Assembly (NCBI RefSeq): GCF_000255295.1
Contig: NC_017030.1
Span: 8,406,328 to 8,470,327, forward strand
Length of the DNA: 64,000 nt
DNA from: Corallococcus coralloides DSM 2259
GTDB lineage: Bacteria; Myxococcota; Myxococcia; Myxococcales; Myxococcaceae
Direction of reading: 5' to 3'
Below, piece after piece: positions 17,456-25,894 of this stretch. The stretch's first letter is position 1. Each line of letters starts with the position of its first letter. The position numbers were made by a program, and so were the translations under genes. The notes below the pieces were generated by a model. The model did not search any database. It saw nothing but the letters and a program-made list of their open reading frames with translations, and had not been told where the DNA came from.

Positions 17456-18736
17456 ATGCGCGCCCTGCTCCTCGCCACCGTCCTGTCCATGGTCCTCGGC
17501 TCCGCGTCCGCGCGGGCCCAGGCCCCTGCCCGCACCTACGTGCTGCGCCCGGCGCGCGTCTTCGACGGCACGACCGCGAAGCCTCACACGGGCTGGGTGG
17601 TGGTCGTCACCGGAGAGCGCATCGTCGCGGCGGGACCGTCGCAGGGCGTGAAGGCGCCGGAAGAGGCGGAGGTCATCGACCTGCCCGGCACGACGCTGCT
17701 GCCCGGCCTCATCGAGGGCCACTCGCACCTGTTCCTGCATCCGTACAACGAGGCGAACTGGAACGACCAGGTGCTCAAGGAGTCCCTGGCGCTGCGCGTG
17801 GCGCGGGCCACGAACCACGCGAAGGCGACGCTGCTGGCGGGCTTCACCACCACGCGCGACCTGGGCACGGAGGGCGCGGCGGACGCGGACGTGGGGCTCA
17901 AGCAGGCCATCGACCAGGGCATCATCCCGGGCCCGCGCATGGTCGTCACCACGCGCGCGCTGGTGGCCACCGGCAGCTACGGCCCCAAGGGCTTCGCGTC
18001 CGAATGGACGGTGCCCCAGGGCGCCGAGGAGGCGGACGGCGTGGACGGCCTCACGCGCGCGGTGCGCGGGCAGATGGGGCGCGGCGCGGATTGGATCAAG
18101 GTCTACGGCGACTACCGCTGGGGCCCGCGCGGCGAGGCGCTCCCCACCTTCTCCCTGGACGAGATGCGCCTCATCGTGGAGACGGCGAAGAGCGGCGGGC
18201 GACCGGTGGCCGTGCACGCCAGCACGCCGGAGGGCATGAAGCGCGCGGTGCTCGCAGGAGCGGAGAGCATCGAGCACGGAGACGCCGGCACGCCGGAGGT
18301 CTGGAAGCTGATGGCCCAGCGGGGCGTGTTCCTGTGCCCCACGCTGGCGGCGGGCGACGCCATGCTCCAGTACCGCGGCTGGAAGCGCGGCGTGGACCCG
18401 GAGCCCGAGTCCGCGAAGAAGAAGCGCGAGGGCCTCAAGGCCGCGCTGGCGGCGGGCGTGCCCCTGTGCGTGGGTGGGGACTCGGGCGTCTTCACGCACG
18501 GGGAGAACGCGCGCGAGCTGGAGCTGCTGGTGGCCAGCGGCGTGACGCCCGCGCAGGCGCTCCAGGCAGCCACCTCCGGCAACGCGCGGATGCTGCACTG
18601 GGAGGACCGCATCGGGCAGGTGAAGGCCGGGCTCTTCGCGGACCTCGTCGCCGTGGAGGGCGACCCCACGCAGGACATCCGCGCCGTGCGCAAGGTACGG
18701 TGGGTGATGAAGGGCGGCACGCTGTACCAGCGCTGA
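17456..18736 (+). CDS. Secreted metal-dependent amidohydrolase
   Basis: A 426-aa amidohydrolase-superfamily enzyme (imidazolonepropionase/prolidase-like subgroup) exported by Sec: the signal [20 protein letters not shown] ends with an AxA-type site. The TIM barrel carries the metal ligands HxH in IEGHSHLFL, a Lys in [11 protein letters not shown] that is probably carboxylated, His in VAVHAST, His in ESIEHGD, and Asp in VGGDSGVF. The terminal beta-sandwich strand [17 protein letters not shown] is standard. Members cleave dipeptides, lactones or cyclic amides; a role in periplasmic peptide or lactone breakdown is inferred. The open frame extends 54 codons upstream, but only this start gives a signal peptide. 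Confidence 0.9.
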   Translation: MRALLLATVLSMVLGSASARAQAPARTYVLRPARVFDGTTAKPHTGWVVVVTGERIVAAGPSQGVKAPEEAEVIDLPGTTLLPGLIEGHSHLFLHPYNEANWNDQVLKESLALRVARATNHAKATLLAGFTTTRDLGTEGAADADVGLKQAIDQGIIPGPRMVVTTRALVATGSYGPKGFASEWTVPQGAEEADGVDGLTRAVRGQMGRGADWIKVYGDYRWGPRGEALPTFSLDEMRLIVETAKSGGRPVAVHASTPEGMKRAVLAGAESIEHGDAGTPEVWKLMAQRGVFLCPTLAAGDAMLQYRGWKRGVDPEPESAKKKREGLKAALAAGVPLCVGGDSGVFTHGENARELELLVASGVTPAQALQAATSGNARMLHWEDRIGQVKAGLFADLVAVEGDPTQDIRAVRKVRWVMKGGTLYQR

Positions 18737-18744
18737 GGCGGCGC

Positions 18745-18990
18745 TCAACGCCTCGCACGGCGGACGCGGCCGAGCAGGACGTCCGCGAGCCCCGCCAGCA
18801 GCAGCACCGGCGCCGCCAGCACCGCGCCAAACCAGGCCAGCGCGTAGAGGACGCCGAAGCCCATGCTCCCGGGGCCGCCCACGACGGTCCCGGACAGCAC
18901 GCCCACGGACTGACGCCCCCCGCCCAGGTGCAGCGCCAGGAAGAGCGCGCCGAGGCCCAGCGCGGCCAGGACGAACGGATGTCGCATCAT
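18745..18990 (-). CDS. Small membrane protein with two TM segments
   Basis: 81 aa. Residues ~5-20 (FVLAALGLGALFLAL) and ~48-72 (VLYALAWFGAVLAAPVLLLA) are two membrane helices joined by a Gly-rich loop; the C-terminus is RVRRARR, so it is probably cytoplasmic. Its ATG overlaps the stop of the upstream gene in the arrangement ATGA, indicating translational coupling and a joint function. No family recognised. Confidence 0.75.
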   Translation of the reverse strand: MMRHPFVLAALGLGALFLALHLGGGRQSVGVLSGTVVGGPGSMGFGVLYALAWFGAVLAAPVLLLAGLADVLLGRVRRARR

Positions 18991-20129
18991 CGGTGCGCCT
19001 CCAGGTGCGGCGCCCGCGCGAGACGCCAGAGAGGTTTTTCGACGAGCGCGTACAGCAGCACCGCGTCCGCGAGCGGATTGCCCGCCGCGAAGCGCAACCC
19101 GGTGTCGTCGTGCACCGGGAACGCCGCGAAGTGGAGGCTGGTGAGCAGCCCGTCCAGCGCCTCTTCGTCGTCGAACGCCGCCGCCCCCACGAGCGCGAGC
19201 CCGCTGGAGCCCGCGTTCGCGTTCACCCACGGAATCGTGGGCCCGGAGTCGATGTCCTGTACCGCCTCCGCCGCCTCGGGCCACTCTCCTGCCCACGCGA
19301 AGCCCAGCGCCTGCCCCAGGAGCGAGGCGCGGGCCCGCTGGTATTGGTCGCTCGCGAAGTCCGCGTCCACCACCTGGAGCATGTGCGCCGCGAGCCACAG
19401 CGTGGAGCCCTCCGGCCCGTCCTTCGTCACGCCGTCGTAGGTGAAGCTGGACACGAGCAGACCGGTCCGACGGTCGGACAGGTTCTCCCGCGCGGAGGCC
19501 ACCCACCGGCTCAGGAGCGCGCCATGGTCCCGCCCGTCCACCCGGTCCGACAGGCGCAGCGCCGCGAGCGCCACCGTGTTGCAGAAGGTCCAGCCTTCAT
19601 CCGGATAGCTCTCCGCCGCGAGCACCGGCGCGCGCTCCAGCTGTCCGGCGATGAGGTCCACTCGCTCGCGCAGGAGCGGCCCGTAGTCCGCGTGCTTCTC
19701 CACCAGTTGGCGCGCGGCGAGCATCAACGCCAGCTCACCGTCCACGAAGAGACTGCGCCCGGCCGGGTCCTTGAAGGGGCCCGCGTGCACGTAGGGCAGG
19801 AAGAAGGCCTCGTGCGCCCGCCGTTCGTCTCGCAGCGTCCGGGCGATGAGCACATCCACGACCGCCAGGTGCTCCGCCCTTCGCGCGGACTCCGACAGCG
19901 CGAGGTTCGCGAACGACAGCACGGAGAAGGTGCGCACCATCAGGTCCCACTCCGGGTTCGTGCGGTGGAGCACGTCGCGCTCCGCGCTCGAGTCCTGGAG
20001 CGAGAACGCGCGTTGGCGAAGGGCCAGCGCCGCCGTCAGCGCTTCCCGGTCGCGGGGCCGGAACAGGAGGTGGAGCGCCGGCAGCCACACCGCCACGGCC
20101 AGCACCAGCAGCACGAGTTTGCGTCGCAT
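18987..20129 (-). CDS. Membrane-anchored protein with helical-toroid-like domain
   Basis: A 380-aa protein with an N-terminal anchor (RRKLVLLVLAVAVWLPALHLLF) and a long helical outside domain. Repeated helix pairs (LALMLAARQLVEKHADYG, NTVALAALRLSDRV, TLWLAAHMLQVVDADF) resemble an alpha/alpha toroid. The segments DEGWTFCNTVAL, TGLLVSSFTYDG and INDPWVN-like 'IPWVNANAGSSGLAL' are reminiscent of the linalool dehydratase/isomerase-type fold, but this link is weak. The start at 20129 places Arg-Arg before the anchor. It is coupled by an ATGA overlap to the small membrane gene downstream. Confidence 0.7.
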   Translation of the reverse strand: MRRKLVLLVLAVAVWLPALHLLFRPRDREALTAALALRQRAFSLQDSSAERDVLHRTNPEWDLMVRTFSVLSFANLALSESARRAEHLAVVDVLIARTLRDERRAHEAFFLPYVHAGPFKDPAGRSLFVDGELALMLAARQLVEKHADYGPLLRERVDLIAGQLERAPVLAAESYPDEGWTFCNTVALAALRLSDRVDGRDHGALLSRWVASARENLSDRRTGLLVSSFTYDGVTKDGPEGSTLWLAAHMLQVVDADFASDQYQRARASLLGQALGFAWAGEWPEAAEAVQDIDSGPTIPWVNANAGSSGLALVGAAAFDDEEALDGLLTSLHFAAFPVHDDTGLRFAAGNPLADAVLLYALVEKPLWRLARAPHLEAHR

Positions 20130-20280
20130 GCCCGGCAGTCTCGGCCGCGGGCGGGGCCGCATCGTGGACCCGTGGGCCGGACGGTCGGCCCCGTGCACTG
20201 AACGGTCGCGGTCCCATCCGAACCGGCGCATCCCGCGAGCGCCATGTCCCAACCCGCCGGGCCCGCGTGTCTCATGGGCC

Positions 20281-21285
20281 ATGAAGACACACGGCTGGAA
20301 GGCACTGACGATTGGAGTGTTCCTGGGAGGCTTTGGCCTGATGAAGCCCCCTTCCGCGGAGGCCTGCGGACGTCCCCTGTGCACCGTGGAGGGCAGCCGC
20401 GTTCCCCTGCCCCCGGACGCGGCCGTCCCAGCGAACGTGCCCGCGCTGGTGGTGGTGCCCCCTGCCTATGAGTGGGTGGAGGAGCAGAGCCTGCGCTTGC
20501 GGACGGAAGAGGGCGTGGACGTGGAGGCACGCCTCCTCAAGGGCCCCGGAAACAGCGGCGTCCTCGCCCCGGCCGCCCCGCTCGTTCCCGGAACGCGCTA
20601 CCACCTGGAGGGGACCGTCCCTTGCGACGGCGGCGGCGGTGGGCGGTCGTTCGTCGCCATGGCGGACTTCACCGCGGGCCCGGAGGCCGCGCTGCCCACG
20701 GCGACCGGCGTGCTCCAGCCGGGAGCCGGGCAGCTCGGACAGCTCAGGGTCTGGGACGGCAGCGCGTCGTGCGCGTCGGGCTACATCGGTGGCTGGGTGA
20801 CGCTGGAGTTCACCCCCGCCCCCGAGCTGGTGCCCTTCCTGCCGTGGGTGCACTGGACGCTGGAGGTGGATGGGCAGACGTGGGCCACGGCCCCGCACGG
20901 CGCGGTGGACGCCAGCGGCGGTGTCATCCCCGCGGATGGCTTCAGGACGATGCGGGACCTGCTGACCGTCTATTCGCTCTGTGGCCGCGAGTCCCCCGGG
21001 ATGCCGCCCTCGGCCACGGGCCTCGCGCCCGGGGTGCACACGGCCACGCTGCGCCCGGTGCTCGAACAGTCGGGGACCCCGCTGCCCCCGGTAAGCGCCT
21101 CGTTCGAGCTGACGTGTCCCGCCATGGGCTCCGACGGCGGCGCCGACCCGCTCCCCGACGCCGGCACCGGTACCGGCCCGGACGACCTCCCGCAGAAAGC
21201 CAAGGGGTGCTCGCAGGCCGGAGGCGGCCTGTCTGTCTTGGGAGCCCTGGCGGCCCTCCGCCTCTGGAGCCGCAGGAAGGAGTGA
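20281..21285 (+). CDS. MYXO-CTERM protein, copy 1 of 3
   Basis: 334 aa. A Sec signal (WKALTIGVFLGGFGLM ... SAEA) is followed by a beta-rich secreted domain with the signature ELVPFLPWVHWTLEVDGQ. The C-terminus has a Pro/Asp linker and the tail KGCSQAGGGLSVLGALAA ending LWSRRKE: Cys-x-x-x-Gly-Gly, a hydrophobic helix, then basic residues, which is the MYXO-CTERM sorting signal. Known role of the tail: recognition by a myxosortase-type membrane protease and surface anchoring. It is the first of three tandem paralogues on one transcript. The conserved leader seen in copies 2 and 3 is one base out of frame here, so the start is at 20281. Confidence 0.88.
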   Translation: MKTHGWKALTIGVFLGGFGLMKPPSAEACGRPLCTVEGSRVPLPPDAAVPANVPALVVVPPAYEWVEEQSLRLRTEEGVDVEARLLKGPGNSGVLAPAAPLVPGTRYHLEGTVPCDGGGGGRSFVAMADFTAGPEAALPTATGVLQPGAGQLGQLRVWDGSASCASGYIGGWVTLEFTPAPELVPFLPWVHWTLEVDGQTWATAPHGAVDASGGVIPADGFRTMRDLLTVYSLCGRESPGMPPSATGLAPGVHTATLRPVLEQSGTPLPPVSASFELTCPAMGSDGGADPLPDAGTGTGPDDLPQKAKGCSQAGGGLSVLGALAALRLWSRRKE

Positions 21286-21287
21286 CC

Positions 21288-22313
21288 GTGTCCCACCGCA
21301 CCGGGTTCGCGTGTCTCAAGGACATGACGACACGTGGATGGAAGGCCCTGGGTGTGGGGACGTTCTTGCTCGCAGGGGGCATGGTACTGCCCCCTTCCGC
21401 GGAGGCGTGCAGCGGAGTTCCCTGCTACCCCCGATGGATCGACTTCCCGATGCCGGCGGACGCGGTCGTGCCCGCGAACGTGCCGGCGCTGGTGATGGCG
21501 TCGCCCGGCTGGCCCCCCGTCGACAGCGGAAGGCTGCGCCTGCGCACGGAGGACGGCGCCGACGTGGAGGCACGGCTCCTGTCAGGCCCTCGCGGAAGCG
21601 GGGTCCTCGTCCCGGCGGCGCCGCTCGTGCCGGGGACCGGCTACCGGCTGGAGGGCCACAGCGTATGCCCGGGAGCTTCGGAGGAAGAGAACACCGCGGT
21701 GACGACGTTCACCGCGGGCCCGGCGGTCGCGCTTCCCGCGACGTCGGGGACCCTGCAAGCCGGACCCGAGCAGCACGGGTCCTTCCCCGTCTATGGCGGC
21801 GCTTCCTGTTCGACGGAGGTGGAGGGCAGCGAGGTGACGCTGGGCTTCACGCCCTCGCCGGAGCTGGTGCCCTTCCTGCCGTGGGTGCACTGGACGCTGG
21901 AGGTGGATGGGCAGCCGTGGGCCATCACACCGCACGGCGTGGTGGAGCCGGCGGGCACCCTCCGCTTCATGGACCGGCTCCAGTACCCGCATGCACTGCT
22001 CACGGTGTACTCGGTCTGTGAGTTCCCACAGCAACAGCCGCCCCCCACCGACCAGGGGCTCGCGCCCGGACGGCATGTGGCCACGCTGCGTCCGGTGCTC
22101 GAACAGTCCCCCACGCCGCTTCCCGCCCTGGAGGTTTCGTTCGAGATGACGTGCCCCGAGAAAGAGCCCGAGCCCGAGCCCGGGCCAGCCCCTGACGCCG
22201 GCCCCAAGCCCGAGGCTCCGCGAAACGAGGGGTGCTCCCAGGCGGGCGGAGGCCTCGCGGCGTTCGGGCTCCTGGCCACGCTCCGGCTCTGGCGACGCGG
22301 GAAACATCCCTGA
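21288..22313 (+). CDS. MYXO-CTERM protein, copy 2 of 3
   Basis: A 341-aa paralogue of the preceding gene with the same plan: signal (KALGVGTFLLAGGMVLPPS), two-part beta domain with ELVPFLPWVHWTLEVDGQ, a Pro-Glu-rich linker (EKEPEPEPGPAPDAG) and the MYXO-CTERM tail CSQAGGGLAAFGLL ending RRGKHP. The GTG at 21288 was chosen because AGGAAGGAG lies 5 bp upstream and it starts 2 bp after the previous stop. The in-frame ATG at 21324 gives a shorter n-region without its own RBS. The tight spacing indicates an operon. Role unknown; surface display inferred. Confidence 0.87.
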   Translation: MSHRTGFACLKDMTTRGWKALGVGTFLLAGGMVLPPSAEACSGVPCYPRWIDFPMPADAVVPANVPALVMASPGWPPVDSGRLRLRTEDGADVEARLLSGPRGSGVLVPAAPLVPGTGYRLEGHSVCPGASEEENTAVTTFTAGPAVALPATSGTLQAGPEQHGSFPVYGGASCSTEVEGSEVTLGFTPSPELVPFLPWVHWTLEVDGQPWAITPHGVVEPAGTLRFMDRLQYPHALLTVYSVCEFPQQQPPPTDQGLAPGRHVATLRPVLEQSPTPLPALEVSFEMTCPEKEPEPEPGPAPDAGPKPEAPRNEGCSQAGGGLAAFGLLATLRLWRRGKHP

Positions 22314-22316
22314 GGA

Positions 22317-23333
22317 ATGTCCCAGGCTCCCGGGCTCCGGTGTCTGATGAAGCAAATGCACGGACATACGTGGACAGGTGGCGCGGTAGGGATGTTCCTC
22401 CTGGCGATGGGAGCACTCGCTCCCTCGGCGGCGGACGCGTGCGTCGCGCCCAACTGCCTGGTGGATGTCCGCTTCCCGCTCCCCGAGGACGGAGGGACGG
22501 TCCCCGCGAACATCCCCGGGCTGGTGGTGGTGCCGCCGCTGCTGGAGAACACGGACGTCTCCACGCTCCGGCTGCTCCAGTCGGATGGCACGCCGGTGCC
22601 CTTCACGCTGGCGGATGGCGAACGGCGGACGCATGTCGTGGTCCCGAAGGCGCCGCTCGTACCGGGCACGCAGTACCGCATCGAGGCGAAGGGCCGCTGC
22701 CAGTACCAGGACACGCAGACGCAGTCCGCGACCTTCACCGCGGGCCCGGAACTGCCCCTGCCCACCACCCTGGGCACGCTGAGCGTGGACACGCCGAGCC
22801 GCGGGGTGTTCTCCGTGTTCGGGGACTCGAACTGCGGCAGTCCGCAGGAGGGGGACTTCACCACACTGCGCTTCAGCCCTTCGGCGGAGCTGGTGCCGTT
22901 CATGCCCTGGATGCGCTGGGAGGTGGAGGTGGACGGCCAGCCCTGGTCGTTCAGCAATCACCACGGGCTGAGCTCGACGGGCGAGGACAACCCGGACAGC
23001 CACAAGTACGAGTACAACCGGCAGCTGCTGGCGCTTTACACCGTCTGCACGGCGTACAACCCGCCGCCGCCCAACCCGGGCCTCACGCCCGGGCGCCATC
23101 AGGCCACGCTCAAGGGAACGCTGGAGCACGCGGACCTCACGCTGCCGCCGCTGAGCGTGGACTTCGAGCTCCGCTGCGCCGACGGGGGCACTGACGTGGT
23201 CGAAGACCCCGAGGACGAGGAGCCCATCCACAGTCCGTCCAAGAACGGCTGCACCCAGGCGGGAGGGGGCCTGACGGTGCTGGGACTCCTCGCCACGCTG
23301 CGGCTCTGGCGCGGCCGCAAAGCCAGGGATTGA
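22317..23333 (+). CDS. MYXO-CTERM protein, copy 3 of 3
   Basis: A 338-aa paralogue, more diverged: ELVPFMPWMRWEVEVDGQ replaces the common core motif. Signal sequence GAVGMFLLAMGALAPSAADA; tail CTQAGGGLTVLGLLATLRLW ending in basic residues. It begins 3 bp after the copy-2 stop, with GAGGA directly touching the ATG, so translation probably relies on re-initiation from copy 2. A C-rich beginning (CVAPNCLVD) and QYQDTQT segments align with CGRPLCTVE and CSGVPCYPR of the other copies, showing a conserved disulfide at the mature N-terminus. Function unknown. Confidence 0.87.
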   Translation: MSQAPGLRCLMKQMHGHTWTGGAVGMFLLAMGALAPSAADACVAPNCLVDVRFPLPEDGGTVPANIPGLVVVPPLLENTDVSTLRLLQSDGTPVPFTLADGERRTHVVVPKAPLVPGTQYRIEAKGRCQYQDTQTQSATFTAGPELPLPTTLGTLSVDTPSRGVFSVFGDSNCGSPQEGDFTTLRFSPSAELVPFMPWMRWEVEVDGQPWSFSNHHGLSSTGEDNPDSHKYEYNRQLLALYTVCTAYNPPPPNPGLTPGRHQATLKGTLEHADLTLPPLSVDFELRCADGGTDVVEDPEDEEPIHSPSKNGCTQAGGGLTVLGLLATLRLWRGRKARD

Positions 23334-23469
23334 GCCCCAGACGCTCCGCCGTCTGCTCCTCGCGGGACAGGTCCTTCGTCAGCTGCGACACCCTGTCGGC
23401 CACGTCTTCCGGCCGGGGTCGCGCCTGGAGCGAGTCAAACAAGGCTTGGAGGAGCGGCGTCGCGTCCAT
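23334..23469 (-). other. Possible gene remnant between convergent genes
   Basis: On the minus strand, from an ATG at 23469, the translation MDATPLLQALFDSLQA... continuing to LSREEQTAERLGLNPWL looks like normal amphipathic protein. It then runs into the antisense of the MYXO-CTERM gene with no proper end. It could be the surviving N-terminal ~60 codons of a lost gene. No family recognised and no ribosome-binding site seen. Confidence 0.3.
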
Positions 23470-23510
23470 GAGGCCCGCGACGACTCCAGCAGACACCTTC
23501 CTCGGGGAGT

Positions 23511-25481
23511 TCAGGGAGCCGGCGGCGCGGGAGCCGTGAAGCTCACCATGGTGCCACCCTCGCCCGCGGCCGAGATGCGAGTGGGTGAAGGGCCATCCAG
23601 CGAGGACAACGCGGTTCCCACTGGATACGCGGTGGTCCACGCAGATCCGTCGTAGAACAGGATCCTCCCTTCACTGGTGGCGACGTAGATGCCCTTCTCA
23701 CTGAAGGCAAGGATGCCCCGGATTCCGGCCTTCGTTGTTCCATTGGATTCGAAGACGGTAGGCAGGGAGGTCCAGACGCCTCCACTCCTCTTGAGGACCA
23801 ATCCATTCTCGCCTGCCGCGTAGGCGAAGCGGCCATCCGTGACACGGACGCCCCTGAGCTGTCCGTCGAAGGCTCCGCCCTGGAGGTCCGGCTGCCACGA
23901 GGAGCTTGCCGTGTCATAGCGGTAGGCAACTGCCTTGGCATTGTCATCCCCGCCCACGGCCAGCAAGGTGTCCTCGGACCCGGCGCTCGAAACCGCACGA
24001 AGGTTGCCGGAAACAGTGCCGAACTCAGTCAAATCCACGCTGGGATTGTTGTAGGGCTCTACCCATTTGAAGGTCTTGCCCTGGCTCGAAACCACATAGA
24101 CAGTGGGGTCTTTGGGCTGCTCGATACCCGTGATGCCATACAGCGTCGTCTGAGCATTTGAGTTGGGCGTGGCGAGGGTGTAACACTCCTGATCGGAGGG
24201 GTCGGGGCCCCGGGTCGTCATCCTCCCTGCATCCCCGACGGCGAAGACGCGCCCGCTCGCGGACGCCCACACCGCCTTCCATTTCCCCTTGCAGGAAGCT
24301 CTCGTAAACGACGTCGCCGTGTTGGTCGTGCTGTCGAAATGGACGAGCTTGTCCTGACCGACCAGCCACGCCTTCCGCCCCTCGTCGTAAAGGGCGATGG
24401 CCGTCACGTCCGCATTTCCTCCAACGCTCGCTTGCGTCGTCCAAGCGAGGGTGCCACACCCTTCGTCCACGGTGCCGGAGCAGTTGTTGTCCAGCCGGTC
24501 GCAGGCCTCCGCCAGCCCATTCCGGACGTAAATTGAGCTCTCATCGCAGTCCTCGGATTGGGTCACAGCGCCAACCACGGGGGCCGCGCAACCCAGGCCC
24601 ACGTCCTGCCCCTTGAAACCGTCGCCGTCGCCGTCCGCGTACCAGGTCACCGGATTCTCGGTCGGGAGTCGCGCACAGGTCGTCTGGCTCGGGGTGGCGG
24701 CACACGCGACCTTGCCATTGCACTTGAGCTCATCCTTGCAATCACCGTCGACGTCGAAGTCCTCGTCGTCCATGCCATTGCAGTTGTCATCCTCGCCATC
24801 GCAGCGGAACTCCGCCCGATCCGGGCGGACCTGCGCATCGGTGTCGTTGCAGTCCCCTCCTCTGTCCACAGCCCCGGCAGGCTGGGTGCAGGCCTCCACC
24901 TGGGTGCTTCCGTAGGTGTCCCCATCCGCATCCACGAACCAGACCTTCTTGTCGTTCGCGTCCGACTCGCCGAGGGCGCAGTTGTCATCCTTCCCGTTGC
25001 ACACCTCCGTGGCCTTGGGGTTCACGGCAGGGTCCCTGTCCTCGCAGTCGGTGCCGCTGACGACACCTTCCGCGTCGTCGCTGCTGAAGTAGCCGTCCCC
25101 ATCCCCATCGATGGCCCTCACGGTGAAGGCCACGTCCTGCGAGCCCTCCTCGGGAACCTGGGCCCTCTGCTCCTGCGGCTCGCCCACCACGGGGCCATCA
25201 CAGTCGACCTCGTGCAGCTGCGTCGTCACGCTCAGCACGCGGCCCCAGTCCTTCTTCCGGTACACCGCCACCGACACGGTGCCCGGCGTCTTGCCGGGGA
25301 GCGCCACGTCGAGGCTGTTCGTGTTCCCCGCGTTGTCCACGTCCGTGGCGGTCACCGTGACGCATCCGCGCGTGAAGCCGCTGTAGCCGATGGTGACGTT
25401 CAGCGCTCCGGCCTTCGAGTCGTCCTTCTTGCACCCCGCCAACACGGAGGCACACAGCACTGCCATCAGGATTAAACGCAT
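23511..25481 (-). CDS. Lipoprotein with MopE-type metal-binding motifs and propeller domain
   Basis: A 656-aa lipoprotein (RLILMAVLCASVLAGC). Residues ~20-125 are a beta-sandwich. Residues ~130-355 hold three 'putative metal-binding motif' units of the MopE type: DGDGDGYFSSDDAEG...DCEDRDPAVNPKATEVCNG, GDCNDTDAQVRPDR...CDGEDDNCNG, and DNNCSGTVDEGC. These Asp-rich, disulfide-bearing blocks bind copper or calcium in known members. Residues ~365-656 form repeated blades (AIALYDEGRKAWLVGQD, WASASGRVFAVGDAG, YVVSSQGKTFKWVEP) of an outer-surface beta-propeller. The start at 25481 is set by the signal peptide. Role probably surface binding; ligand unknown. Confidence 0.8.
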   Translation of the reverse strand: MRLILMAVLCASVLAGCKKDDSKAGALNVTIGYSGFTRGCVTVTATDVDNAGNTNSLDVALPGKTPGTVSVAVYRKKDWGRVLSVTTQLHEVDCDGPVVGEPQEQRAQVPEEGSQDVAFTVRAIDGDGDGYFSSDDAEGVVSGTDCEDRDPAVNPKATEVCNGKDDNCALGESDANDKKVWFVDADGDTYGSTQVEACTQPAGAVDRGGDCNDTDAQVRPDRAEFRCDGEDDNCNGMDDEDFDVDGDCKDELKCNGKVACAATPSQTTCARLPTENPVTWYADGDGDGFKGQDVGLGCAAPVVGAVTQSEDCDESSIYVRNGLAEACDRLDNNCSGTVDEGCGTLAWTTQASVGGNADVTAIALYDEGRKAWLVGQDKLVHFDSTTNTATSFTRASCKGKWKAVWASASGRVFAVGDAGRMTTRGPDPSDQECYTLATPNSNAQTTLYGITGIEQPKDPTVYVVSSQGKTFKWVEPYNNPSVDLTEFGTVSGNLRAVSSAGSEDTLLAVGGDDNAKAVAYRYDTASSSWQPDLQGGAFDGQLRGVRVTDGRFAYAAGENGLVLKRSGGVWTSLPTVFESNGTTKAGIRGILAFSEKGIYVATSEGRILFYDGSAWTTAYPVGTALSSLDGPSPTRISAAGEGGTMVSFTAPAPPAP

Positions 25482-25573
25482 GGGTCGGCATTTTCGGGTG
25501 CGCCCCTGACCCGGGCAAGGCGCATCGGAGAGAAAGCACACCTACACGCTCCCCAATGTGCGGAAGGCGTGTT

Positions 25574-25756
25574 TCAAGCCCGGTGCCAGACGGGCTCCAT
25601 CTTCCCGTCACACAAGAAGTCGAGTCTCGCGGCGTCGTGCGCCGGCACCTTCGCGAGGAAGCGCTCCCTGGCTGCGCGTGCGGCGTCCGCTTCCACCGGA
25701 TGCTCACAGGGCTGTGGAAGGGGGCAGGCAGGCAGCGGCTCGCGCGTGAGCAGCCA
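25574..25756 (-). pseudogene. Relic of the C-terminal end of a thiolase-like gene
   Basis: The minus-strand translation contains LLTREPLPACPLPQPCEH, then VEADAARAARERFLAKVPAH and DAARLDFLCDGKMEPV before a stop. It matches, block by block, the C-terminus of the intact thiolase-like gene at 33939-35441 (LVLTREPPPAGTLPQSFEH, EADAAR, ERFLAKVPAQDTAGIDFLCD). About 40 residues between EADAAR and ERFLAKVPA are missing, and nothing upstream of the first block survives. The rest of 25482-25894 (413 bp) shows no other gene. Confidence 0.8.
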
Positions 25757-25894
25757 CCGAGGGGCGGGGCTCGTCGGCAGAGCGCGCCGACGTGAACCTG
25801 CTCCTACGGACTTGGGGAGGGGGGAACACTTCAGCCAGGAGGTGATGCCGGGGGGCATGACGCGCGTCACGCGGCCCGCTATGTCCAGTGCCGC

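Noticed and set aside
25482..25573. Search for a small gene or RNA between the MopE lipoprotein and the thiolase relic.
   Set aside because: No start with a ribosome-binding site, no stable hairpin with a U tract, and no recognisable RNA motif.
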